Positions 1 to 5,850 of a stretch of 7,031 nt of DNA are shown here, piece by piece (the stretch's first letter is position 1; each line of letters opens with the position of its first letter). The DNA lies in NCBI GenBank assembly GCA_025923975.1, contig JAICEV010000183.1:1-7031 (forward strand), given 5' to 3'. The notes beneath the pieces are model-generated. The model saw only the letters and a list, made by a program, of their open reading frames with translations, had not been told where the DNA came from and did no database searches. This stretch comes from Propionibacteriaceae bacterium (GTDB lineage Bacteria; Actinomycetota; Actinomycetes; Propionibacteriales; Propionibacteriaceae). The translations under genes and the position numbers were made by a program.

Positions 1-129
1 CGCAAAGTCGTCTCGCCGCAAGCGACGAAGGAGTCGGATTCAGCGAGCGCTTGTCAGAGTGCCCATCCAACACAGCGGCACTATGACAAACCCGATCGCA
101 GCCGCGGCTGTTGAGTCGCATCGCCGCCA

Positions 130-250
130 GCACCCTTCGCCCGCTCGAGAGGACGTTTTCGCGGCTGTGATGGGAAACGCACCCCTTGAGCCTGCTCGGA
201 CGGCACGTTTCGACGGCTGTGATGGAAAACGAACCCGTTACGAGCCCGCC
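130..250 (+). repeat. Degenerate tandem repeat, about 50-bp unit, about 2.4 copies
   Basis: Copy 1 (130-178) and copy 2 (179-230) both begin GCACCC and contain GGCTGTGATGG. A partial copy 3 begins GAACCC at 231 and fades out by about 250. Between 153-187 and 205-239, 29 of 35 bases match without gaps. Each full copy also holds CGTTT, 16 bases, then AAACG (154-179 and 206-231), so each unit could form a weak hairpin or an operator-like inverted repeat. The array ends about 100 bases before the kinase start. Confidence 0.7.
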
Positions 251-333
251 TGTATTCGCTCTCAAGAGTCCATATGGAGTGGCCCATTTCACGCTCCGGG
301 GTGGTATGGCCGAGAATGGCAGCCGGGGTTGAG

Positions 334-338
334 GGAGG
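334..338 (+). promoter_or_regulatory. Ribosome binding site of pknB (decides start)
   Basis: A perfect GGAGG lies 9 bases before the ATG at 348 but only 3 bases before the in-frame ATG at 342. The spacing favours 348, and the resulting N-terminus (MTSSPTT...) resembles that of other PknB proteins. Confidence 0.7.
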
Positions 339-347
339 AACATGGGG

Positions 348-2195
348 ATGACTAGCAGCCCAACGACGGTCGGGGGCCGATACGAGCTGGGCGAGCTGCT
401 CGGGCGTGGCGGCATGGCGGAAGTCCGTAGTGCTGTCGACCAGCGGCTCGGGCGGTCCGTTGCGGTCAAGCAGCTGCGTACTGACCTCGCCACAGATCCG
501 ACATTTCAGGCCCGGTTTCGCCGGGAGGCCCAATCAGCAGCCGGCCTGAACCATCCCACAATCGTCGCGGTCTACGACACGGGCGAGGAGATCGATCCGC
601 TGACCGGCGTTGCGATTCCCTACATCGTGATGGAGCTGGTCGAGGGTGCGACCTTGCGTGATGTGCTCCGCGAGGGCCGCAAGATCCTGCCCGAGCGGGC
701 GTTGGAATTGACCCAGGGCATCCTCGACGCCTTGAGCTACAGCCACAAGGCCGGCATTGTGCACCGCGACATTAAGCCGGCCAATGTGATGCTCACGCCT
801 AACGGTGGCGTCAAGGTGATGGACTTCGGCATCGCTCGCGCGGTCGCGGACACAAGTGCCACCATGACCCAGACCGCGGCGGTCATTGGGACAGCTCAAT
901 ATCTATCGCCGGAGCAGGCCCGCGGCGAGACGGTGGACGCACGCAGCGACCTCTATTCAGCGGGTTGTGTGCTCTACGAGCTACTCGTCGGTCGGCCGCC
1001 GTTCATCGGCGATTCCCCGGTTAGCGTCGCCTACCAGCATGTACGCGAGACCCCCCAGCCGCCGAGCCAACTGGATCCTGAGCTCACTCCTGAAATCGAT
1101 GCCGTCGTTCTCAAGGCGCTTGCCAAGGACCCGGCCGACCGCTACCAGTCCGCCAAAGAGATGAAGGACGACATCGCCCGGTTGCTCGTGGGTCAACAGA
1201 CCGCCGCCCAGACAACTGCTGTAGTGCCCATGGCAGCCGGAGCGATGGCAGCCAGCGCCTACGACACTCCCACCCATGTGGCTGGGCCACCGACCGTCAT
1301 CCCGCCGGAGACCCCGGAGGAGCAGTACGAGGAAGAGGAACCGCAGAAGAGCCGCGTCGGCCTCGCCATCCTCATCGGTACGCTGATCGTGCTGGCCTTG
1401 GGGCTCGGCGGCTGGGCGCTCTATCGAATGCTGAGCCCAGCCACGGTGGAGACGGTTGAGGTGCCGGACGTCACCACCTACACCGAACAGCAGGCAAGGG
1501 ACCAGCTCACAGCGCGGAATCTCCAGGTCGAGGTCAAGACGGAGAACGGCGACGAAGAGACCAAGGGCACGATTACGGCCCAAGATCCAGCCGCCAACAC
1601 CGTCGTCCCGGTGAACAGCGTGGTCACCGTCACCTTGAACGAAGGACCCAAGACCGGCACCATTCCGGATGGCTTAGTCGGAGACGATGTGAAGGACGTC
1701 GAGAGCGCCCTGGAGGATCTGAAGTTCACTAACGTCGACTCGAAGGCGGCCAAGAGCGAGGATTCCGATACCCAGCCAGGGGAGGTGCTCAGCATCTCGC
1801 CCAAGGAAGGTGAGACCGTCCCGCTGGACACCAAGATCACCATCAGGTATGCCACCGGCAAGTCGGAGGTGCCCGACTTTGACGGCCTGAGTCGCGCCGC
1901 GGCGATCCGGGCGGCCAGGAATGCGGGCTTCGGCGAGCCCGTGTTCTCTGAACGGGAGAGCTCGCAACCGGCCGGCACCGTCATCGCGCAGAGCCCGAAC
2001 GCCGGCGCCACAGTTGACCGCGACACCACGATCCGACTCACGCTTGCCACCTCGCCGACGCCACCTGAGCCGCCGCCAACCACTAAATCACCGACCGAAG
2101 AGCCAACGACAACTGAGCCCTCGTCCACGCCGACGGAAACACCGACGTCGAGGAGGGGGAACCAGGCGACTCCTGGCACAAATTCGAATGAGTAA
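348..2195 (+). CDS. pknB: PASTA-domain serine/threonine protein kinase PknB
   Basis: Transmembrane eukaryotic-type Ser/Thr kinase of 615 aa. The cytoplasmic kinase phosphorylates division and cell-wall proteins; the outer PASTA repeats bind muropeptides or lipid II. Visible landmarks (numbered from ATG 348): glycine loop GRGGMAEV at about 19-26, catalytic Lys41, Glu60, HRD 139-141 with Asp141, DFG 159-161, and activation-loop TQT with Thr174 and Thr176, the spacing autophosphorylated in mycobacterial PknB. GTAQYLSPEQA follows. An acidic juxtamembrane stretch precedes one membrane segment at about 337-362. Three PASTA repeats follow (about 371-434, 435-504, 505-568), then a 47-residue Pro/Thr/Ser/Glu-rich tail. 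Mycobacterium tuberculosis PknB has four PASTA repeats and no such tail. An in-frame ATG at 342 is the alternative start. All catalytic residues are present, so it should be active. The alkB start lies 25 bases after the stop. Confidence 0.96.
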   Translation: MTSSPTTVGGRYELGELLGRGGMAEVRSAVDQRLGRSVAVKQLRTDLATDPTFQARFRREAQSAAGLNHPTIVAVYDTGEEIDPLTGVAIPYIVMELVEGATLRDVLREGRKILPERALELTQGILDALSYSHKAGIVHRDIKPANVMLTPNGGVKVMDFGIARAVADTSATMTQTAAVIGTAQYLSPEQARGETVDARSDLYSAGCVLYELLVGRPPFIGDSPVSVAYQHVRETPQPPSQLDPELTPEIDAVVLKALAKDPADRYQSAKEMKDDIARLLVGQQTAAQTTAVVPMAAGAMAASAYDTPTHVAGPPTVIPPETPEEQYEEEEPQKSRVGLAILIGTLIVLALGLGGWALYRMLSPATVETVEVPDVTTYTEQQARDQLTARNLQVEVKTENGDEETKGTITAQDPAANTVVPVNSVVTVTLNEGPKTGTIPDGLVGDDVKDVESALEDLKFTNVDSKAAKSEDSDTQPGEVLSISPKEGETVPLDTKITIRYATGKSEVPDFDGLSRAAAIRAARNAGFGEPVFSERESSQPAGTVIAQSPNAGATVDRDTTIRLTLATSPTPPEPPPTTKSPTEEPTTTEPSSTPTETPTSRRGNQATPGTNSNE

Positions 2196-2201
2196 TCGAA
2201 T
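2182..2201 (+). promoter_or_regulatory. Inverted-repeat operator, LexA (SOS box)-like, before alkB
   Basis: ATTCGA, 8 bases, TCGAAT form perfect 6-bp arms. The inner 16 bases (2184-2199) match the actinobacterial SOS box TCGAAC-N4-GTTCGA at 9 of 12 defined positions. The site overlaps the pknB stop codon (2193-2195) and covers the expected -35 position of the alkB promoter. Placement before a DNA-repair gene fits LexA control, but the two inner positions of the right half do not match, so another regulator is possible. Confidence 0.4.
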
Positions 2202-2208
2202 ACTGTGC

Positions 2209-2214
2209 TAAAGT
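2209..2214 (+). promoter_or_regulatory. Candidate -10 element of a leaderless alkB promoter
   Basis: TAAAGT matches the actinobacterial -10 pattern TAnnnT and ends 6 bases before the GTG at 2221. Transcription would then begin at or next to the start codon. No good Shine-Dalgarno sequence is present at normal distance, which agrees with a leaderless message. No clear -35 box is seen. Confidence 0.45.
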
Positions 2215-2220
2215 AGGCGT

Positions 2221-2856
2221 GTGTCCAACGTTGTTCAGACGTCTCTCTTCGATCCAGGAGTTACTGCCCACCTCGCTCTCGGCCCGCTCGGCGGGATGAT
2301 CACTCGCCAACCTCTCGGCCGCGGCGCCTGGGTCGACCTGGTACCCAGCTGGCTGGGCGGTGCCAGCAGTCTCTTCGAAGATCTCCTCGAGCAAGTGCCG
2401 TGGCAGGCCGAGCGGCGACAGATGTACGAGCGGGTTGTCGACGTGCCGCGACTGCTCAGCTTCTACGGTGAGGACGATCCACTTCCACACCCTGATCTGG
2501 TCACGGCCCGCGAGGCCCTCAATGCCCACTATGAGATGGAGCTCGGCGAGCCTTTCACGACCGCTGGCTTGTGCCTGTATCGCGACGGCCGCGACTCGGT
2601 CGCCTGGCACGGAGACACCATCGGCCGCGGCAAGAACGAAGACACCATGGTGGCGATCATCTCGCTGGGCTCACCGCGGCAGTTTCTGCTGCGACCACGA
2701 GGCGGCGGAGCGACCATTCGCCACCAGTTAGGTCACGGCGATCTCATTGTGATGGGCGGTTCGTGCCAGCGCACCTGGGAACATGCCGTCCCGAAGACCA
2801 CGCGGTCGGTAGGTCCGCGGATCAGTGTGCAGTTCCGGCCCAGCGGCGTGCGCTAG
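2221..2856 (+). CDS. alkB: AlkB-family 2-oxoglutarate/Fe(II)-dependent dioxygenase (alkylated-DNA repair)
   Basis: A 211-aa protein of the AlkB family, which removes methyl and related lesions from DNA or RNA bases by oxidative dealkylation using Fe(II), O2 and 2-oxoglutarate. The iron ligands are visible as HGD (His130, Asp132), in the family signature SVAWHGD, and the distal His188 in TWEHAVPK. The 2-oxoglutarate-binding arginine motif is RISVQFR (Arg200, Arg206). The N-terminal TSLFD stretch is typical of the family and supports the GTG start at 2221. The family's Asn-x-Tyr motif before HxD reads Cys118-Leu-Tyr120 here, so the Asn is replaced. It follows pknB by 25 bases but appears to have its own leaderless promoter and a LexA-like operator. 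It converges on the hydrolase gene across a 35-base gap. The substrate cannot be read from the sequence. Confidence 0.9.
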   Translation: MSNVVQTSLFDPGVTAHLALGPLGGMITRQPLGRGAWVDLVPSWLGGASSLFEDLLEQVPWQAERRQMYERVVDVPRLLSFYGEDDPLPHPDLVTAREALNAHYEMELGEPFTTAGLCLYRDGRDSVAWHGDTIGRGKNEDTMVAIISLGSPRQFLLRPRGGGATIRHQLGHGDLIVMGGSCQRTWEHAVPKTTRSVGPRISVQFRPSGVR

Positions 2857-2891
2857 GTCGTCACATCGATCCTGCGGCCCGTGGACCAGCA

Positions 2892-3722
2892 TTACGTCAA
2901 GAAGTCCAGCAAAGCCTTGTTGATCTCCTCACCGTGCGTCCACAGCATGCCATGCGGAGCGCCCTGGATCTCGACGTACGTTGCGCTCGGCAACATCTTG
3001 GCCAACACGCGGCTGGTCAGGTCAATCGGCACATTTTCGTCGCCGGTACCATGCACGATCAACGCCGGTACGTCGATCTTGTCTATGTCTTCGCGCCAAT
3101 CGGTGAACCAGGTCGACACAGCCCAGACGGACGTGTACGGCGACATGTTCGCAGCTTGCTGCCAACTGTTTCGCAGCGCCTCCTCGCTGATCCGAGTGCC
3201 GAGGTTCTCATCGGTCTTGTAGAAGTTCTGTAAGAAGCCGGTGAAGAAGGCATAGCGGTCAGCCTTGATGGTGTCGAGCATGCCATCGACGGCCTCTTGT
3301 GGGAATCCTGACGGGTTCTCGTCGGTCTGCAGCATGAAGGGCAAGATTGCGCCAATGAACACTGCCTTCGCCACCCGGTGTGACCCATATCGGCTGATGT
3401 AGCGGGCCACCTCACCAGTGCCCATGGAGAAACCGACCAGAACAGCATCCTGAAGATCCAACGCCGAAAGCAGAGCGCTGAGATCAGCCGCATAGGTGTC
3501 GCAGTCGTGGCCGCTGGTCGGCCGATCTGACTTGCCAAAGCCACGTCGATCGTAGGTGATCACCCGCTTGCCAGCATCCAGCAGTACCGCAGTCTGCTTC
3601 TCCCAGGAGGAGCCGTCCAAGGGGTACCCGTGAATCAGCACCACGGGCTGCCCGGAACCGTGGTCCTCGTAATAGAGCTGGATGGGGGCGCTGTTCTCTG
3701 TTCCGACAGAGACGTAGGGCAT
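2892..3722 (-). CDS. Alpha/beta-fold hydrolase (cofactor-free haloperoxidase/esterase type)
   Basis: A 276-aa alpha/beta hydrolase resembling non-heme chloroperoxidases and arylesterases. The catalytic triad is visible: Ser99 in the nucleophile elbow GFSMG (97-101), Asp228 in VHGTGDENVP and His257 in GAPHG. The oxyanion-hole HG is at 31-32 and the family motif YDRRGFGKSDRP starts at residue 57. There is no signal peptide, so it should be cytoplasmic. The ATG at 3722 is preceded by two strong Shine-Dalgarno sequences, AGGAG (3730-3734) and GGAGGAG (3737-3743), suggesting strong translation. It lies 41 bases after the trpG/pabA stop on the same strand and is probably co-transcribed with it. Peroxidase activity of such enzymes is generally a perhydrolase side reaction, so the natural substrate is unknown. 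Confidence 0.88.
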   Translation of the reverse strand: MPYVSVGTENSAPIQLYYEDHGSGQPVVLIHGYPLDGSSWEKQTAVLLDAGKRVITYDRRGFGKSDRPTSGHDCDTYAADLSALLSALDLQDAVLVGFSMGTGEVARYISRYGSHRVAKAVFIGAILPFMLQTDENPSGFPQEAVDGMLDTIKADRYAFFTGFLQNFYKTDENLGTRISEEALRNSWQQAANMSPYTSVWAVSTWFTDWREDIDKIDVPALIVHGTGDENVPIDLTSRVLAKMLPSATYVEIQGAPHGMLWTHGEEINKALLDFLT

Positions 3723-3763
3723 GGTCGATCTCCTCTCTCCTCCGACTGGGCGGTTGTTGACGG

Positions 3764-4402
3764 TCAGCGTGCTGACATTAGCGGGGCCATGCCGACAGCC
3801 CGCGCGGGAGCCTCCGCATCACCGCAAATCGCGAGCCAGTTGGCAAGCATTTGATAGCCCCATTCAGTCAGCACAGATTCCGGATGAAATTGCACGGCTT
3901 CGACCGGCAGCCCACGATGCCGCACGGCCATGATCACTCCGCTGCGTGTCGTTGCCGTCACTTCCAGCTCTACGGGCAGTGTCTCTGGCTCGATGGCTAG
4001 CGAGTGGTAGCGGGTCGCGGTGAACGGTGACGGCAGGCCGGCGAGCACGCCAGCTCCGTGATGCTGGATGAGGGAGGTCTTGCCGTGTAGCAGCTCAGGA
4101 GCTCGATCCACTACGCCGCCGTACGCCACGCCAATGGCTTGTAGCCCGAGGCAGACCCCGAAGATCGGCAGCCGGCCCGCCTGAGTTCGAACAACCTCGA
4201 CACACACCCCTGCCTCTTCAGGGGTTCCCGGACCCGGCGAGAGCAGAATTCCGTCGAATCCGTCCGCAAAGTCCGGATCGTCGAAGCGCGGGTCGTCGTT
4301 GCGCCAGACATCGACCTCGGCCCCGATCTGCGCCAGGTACTGCACCAGGTTGTAGACAAACGAGTCGTAGTTGTCGATGACAAGGATCTTCACGGCAGGC
4401 AC
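3764..4402 (-). CDS. trpG: Aminodeoxychorismate/anthranilate synthase component II (glutamine amidotransferase)
   Basis: Class I glutamine amidotransferase subunit, 212 aa, close in sequence to M. tuberculosis TrpG/PabA (Rv0013). It hydrolyses glutamine and passes ammonia to TrpE or PabB for anthranilate (tryptophan) or aminodeoxychorismate (folate) synthesis. Hallmarks are DNYDSFVYNLVQYL at 10-23, LLSPGPGTPE at 53-62, nucleophile Cys84, HGKTS at 106-110, and His173 and Glu175 in QFHPES. The usual GVCLGHQ reads GVCLGLQ, with Leu87 in place of His. The start is GTG at 4402, 8 bases after GGAGA (4411-4415); a second in-frame GTG at 4393 is too far from that site. It begins only 15 bases after the DUF881 stop, so the two are almost certainly one transcript. 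No trpE or pabB lies in the window, so which pathway it serves, or both, is open (symbol could equally be pabA). Confidence 0.93.
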   Translation of the reverse strand: MPAVKILVIDNYDSFVYNLVQYLAQIGAEVDVWRNDDPRFDDPDFADGFDGILLSPGPGTPEEAGVCVEVVRTQAGRLPIFGVCLGLQAIGVAYGGVVDRAPELLHGKTSLIQHHGAGVLAGLPSPFTATRYHSLAIEPETLPVELEVTATTRSGVIMAVRHRGLPVEAVQFHPESVLTEWGYQMLANWLAICGDAEAPARAVGMAPLMSAR

Positions 4403-4417
4403 GTGGTCATTCTCCGC

Positions 4418-5245
4418 CTACTGTGTACCGCTGTCGGTGGGCTCGCTGAAACCGGTGTACCGGTCGGCATGCGTAAGGTCGAGCGAGCCTTTATGTCCCG
4501 GAAGGGTGACCTTCGGCTTGGACTTTTCGCGAAGGACCAGGCCGTAGGACTCCACGTATTGCTGATAGATCTGGATCGGCTCAGATTCGGAGAGCGCGGC
4601 GCGCAGCCGTGCCTGGTCGCCGATCGCCGTGATCTCGTACGGAGGGCTGTAGGGGATGCCGTGCAGCACCACCGTGTTGCCGACGCATTTCACCGCGGTC
4701 GTCGAGATCACCCGCTGGTCCTGAATCGTCATTGCTTCGGCCCCTCCGCTCCAGAGCGCGTTGACGACGGCCTGAATGTCTTGTTGGTGAACGACGAGAA
4801 GATCGGGGTCGATACCGTTCGCCGCCACGCTGGATGGAGCATCGTCGAGTGTCACCGTAACCGCCGGCCCAGAGACCGGTGTCAGACCAACCCGGCGAGA
4901 CTGGCGGGAAAGCTCTGGAGTCAGGTCGGACTCCTGGTCGCCGCGGGCGGCCAGCCCATCGACCTGTTGCCGCAAGTCCGTCACCTGGTGAGTCAGTTCG
5001 GTGTTGTGACGCGACTGGGACTGAACGAGGCTGACCAGATCGGTGTTCCGAGCGGGTCGTAGATCGGTGCCCTCCGCATGCATCGCACTGATGATGATCA
5101 TCAATCCGGCGAAGGCGCATACTGCTGTGGTGAGCGTACGAGCAAGCGGCCCGCGACTTCGGTCACGCCGCCGCTGAGCATCGCGGGCTCGGCGTAGCAC
5201 GGAGACAACCGCGCGCCACGCATCGCCGGCAGTGCGTCCAGACAA
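4418..5245 (-). CDS. DUF881 family membrane-anchored protein
   Basis: A 275-aa protein of the DUF881 family, matching the gene that sits between crgA and trpG in mycobacteria (Rv0012). It has an Arg-rich cytoplasmic N-terminus (1-33), one membrane segment at about 35-55, a probable short coiled coil at about 71-101, and an extracytoplasmic DUF881 domain from about 115. Conserved landmarks are VHQQDIQAVVNALW at 152-165, then IQDQR, KCVGNT, YSPPYEITAIGD and a late IYQQYV. The start is probably TTG at 5245, 7 bases after AAGGG (5253-5257); internal starts near residue 16 would lose the basic tail. The function is unknown. Position with crgA and pknB suggests an envelope or division role, but that is inference. 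It leads the DUF881-trpG-hydrolase run and is divergent from crgA. Confidence 0.88.
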   Translation of the reverse strand: MSGRTAGDAWRAVVSVLRRARDAQRRRDRSRGPLARTLTTAVCAFAGLMIIISAMHAEGTDLRPARNTDLVSLVQSQSRHNTELTHQVTDLRQQVDGLAARGDQESDLTPELSRQSRRVGLTPVSGPAVTVTLDDAPSSVAANGIDPDLLVVHQQDIQAVVNALWSGGAEAMTIQDQRVISTTAVKCVGNTVVLHGIPYSPPYEITAIGDQARLRAALSESEPIQIYQQYVESYGLVLREKSKPKVTLPGHKGSLDLTHADRYTGFSEPTDSGTQ

Positions 5246-5351
5246 GCCTGGGCCCTTCTCGATCGAGTGGGAATTCGACGCCCTCGCGGCGACGTATGTC
5301 GCGCCCCGAGTTCTTGACTACGCTACCTACTTCAACAGCAAGGAGAATCTG
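5246..5351. promoter_or_regulatory. Divergent promoter region between the DUF881 operon and crgA
   Basis: This 106-bp gap must hold promoters for both directions. TACGCTA (5319-5325) offers overlapping -10-like hexamers: TACGCT on plus and TAGCGT on minus. Convincing -35 boxes are missing at standard spacing; a TTGACT at 5314-5319 is wrongly placed for that -10. Two palindromes occur: CTCGATCGAG (5258-5267), touching the DUF881 ribosome binding site, and GCGAC-GTAT-GTCGC (5289-5302). The second could be an operator acting on both genes. AAGGAG (5340-5345) is the crgA ribosome binding site. Confidence 0.35.
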
Positions 5352-5624
5352 GTGCCCGAGTCGAGAACGCGAAAGTCCGCCGTCGAGAAGCAAAAGCAGA
5401 AAACACAGCGGACGTCGAGGCCAAAGAAGATCAAGCCCCCAGCGAGTCGACGCTGGGTGCCGCCCACCTTCATCGCGGTCGGATTGCTCGGTGTGGCTTG
5501 GCTGATCACCTATTACGTAGCCGGCACGTACATCCCCTTCATGGATGCGCTCGGCAACTGGAACATCCTCATCGGCATGGGCGGCATGGCCGCCGCGTTC
5601 GCGCTGGCGACACTCTGGCGGTAG
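5352..5624 (+). CDS. crgA: Cell division protein CrgA
   Basis: A small divisome membrane protein of 90 aa; CrgA in mycobacteria is 93 aa and links FtsZ, FtsQ, FtsI and FtsW-type proteins at the septum. The N-terminus is strongly basic (residues 5-34, rich in Lys, Arg and Gln) and cytoplasmic. Two membrane segments follow, at about 36-57 and 71-89, separated by a short loop ending in GNWN (68-71), matching the conserved GPWN of the family. The protein ends two residues after the second helix (LWR). The start is GTG at 5352, 5 bases after AAGGAG. The frame stays open further upstream (to 5232), but that would overlap the divergent DUF881 gene and add sequence absent from the family. Its neighbour on the other strand is the DUF881 gene, the same pairing as in mycobacteria. 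Confidence 0.92.
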   Translation: MPESRTRKSAVEKQKQKTQRTSRPKKIKPPASRRWVPPTFIAVGLLGVAWLITYYVAGTYIPFMDALGNWNILIGMGGMAAAFALATLWR

Positions 5625-5664
5625 CTCGCCCTCACCCGCGATCGTCACGCGCATGCGCTCGAAA

Positions 5665-5690
5665 CGTTTGCTGCCCCAAGACGGCAAACG
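5665..5690 (+). terminator. Hairpin after crgA, possible terminator
   Basis: CGTTTGC (5665-5671) pairs perfectly with GCAAACG (5684-5690). A T-G and a G-C pair can extend the stem to 9 bp around an 8-base loop. It lies 41 bases after the crgA stop in a convergent gap, where a terminator is expected. No T tract follows, which is common for actinobacterial terminators but lowers certainty. Confidence 0.4.
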
Positions 5691-5797
5691 AGTGCCGAAT
5701 GCCCGTATTTGACACCCTTCAGCCGTCCCCAGACGAATAACGTGGACCGAAGCCTGGGAGTGCCACCACAGCTGAGCGAATGACAACCGTGTGATTC

Positions 5798-5850
5798 ATC
5801 CCCATGTTGGGGATAAGTCTGTGGATAAGCCAGCCAAGCGCTAGGGCTGG
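5798..5850 (-). terminator. Two hairpins at the 3' end of the membrane-protein gene
   Basis: In the direction of the minus-strand gene, CCAGCC/GGCTGG (5845-5850 and 5830-5835, 9-base loop) straddles its stop codon. ATCCCC/GGGGAT (5809-5814 and 5798-5803, 5-base loop) follows. Together they could end transcription of the rplI-side genes and, read from the other side, of crgA. No T tract is present. The stretch also contains the DnaA-box-like 9-mers, so part of this symmetry may have another purpose. Confidence 0.35.
5808..5828 (+). promoter_or_regulatory. Pair of DnaA-box-like 9-mers
   Basis: TGTGGATAA (5820-5828) is the reverse complement of the canonical DnaA box TTATCCACA. TGGGGATAA (5808-5816) differs at one base. 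They have the same orientation and are 3 bases apart. The surrounding genes are those found near oriC in mycobacteria. Only two boxes are seen and there is no AT-rich unwinding element, so this is not itself an origin as far as can be read. Confidence 0.5.

Larger units (their letters stand above)
1..347. other. Upstream region of pknB without a convincing gene
   Basis: No reading frame here looks like a real protein. One plus-strand frame stays open from the window edge to 355. Its translation is rich in Arg, His, Trp and Cys, shows no motif, and crosses repeats whose spacing (49 and 52 bp) is not a multiple of three in both cases, so I treat it as chance. In mycobacteria pknA ends immediately before pknB; no kinase C-terminus is visible here. 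The region may contain the 3' end of an unseen upstream gene, a leader for pknB and the repeat array listed separately. I could not identify a clear -35/-10 pair. Confidence 0.6.

Noticed and set aside
59..355. Open plus-strand frame of 98 codons overlapping the pknB start
   Set aside because: Composition is unlike a protein (many Arg, His, Trp, Cys), no motif is recognisable, and tandem repeats of 49 and 52 bp cross it in different phases.
981..2179. Long minus-strand open frames inside pknB
   Set aside because: They are antisense to the intact kinase and PASTA repeats, with low-complexity Ser/Val/Gly-rich translations and no ribosome binding site.
2856..2887. Possible terminator in the alkB/hydrolase convergent gap
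   Set aside because: The stem is only 4 plus 3 bp with a bulge and a 16-base loop, and no T tract follows.
2571..3233. Plus-strand open frame of 220 codons across the alkB end and hydrolase
   Set aside because: It overlaps two genes with clear catalytic motifs in other frames; its Arg/His-rich translation is typical of a shadow frame in GC-rich DNA.
4403..5062. Long plus-strand open frame of 219 codons
   Set aside because: It lies antisense to the well-supported DUF881 gene, and its translation shows no family features.
5314..5319. TTGACT as a -35 box for crgA
   Set aside because: No -10-like hexamer occurs 16-18 bases downstream; that position falls on the ribosome binding site.
5232..5351. 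Upstream extension of crgA by 40 codons
   Set aside because: It would overlap the divergent DUF881 gene, and the GTG at 5352 has a good AAGGAG site and gives the family's normal length.
5163..5786. Minus-strand open frame of 207 codons across crgA and the DUF881 start
   Set aside because: It overlaps crgA and part of the DUF881 gene in other frames and has no recognisable domain.
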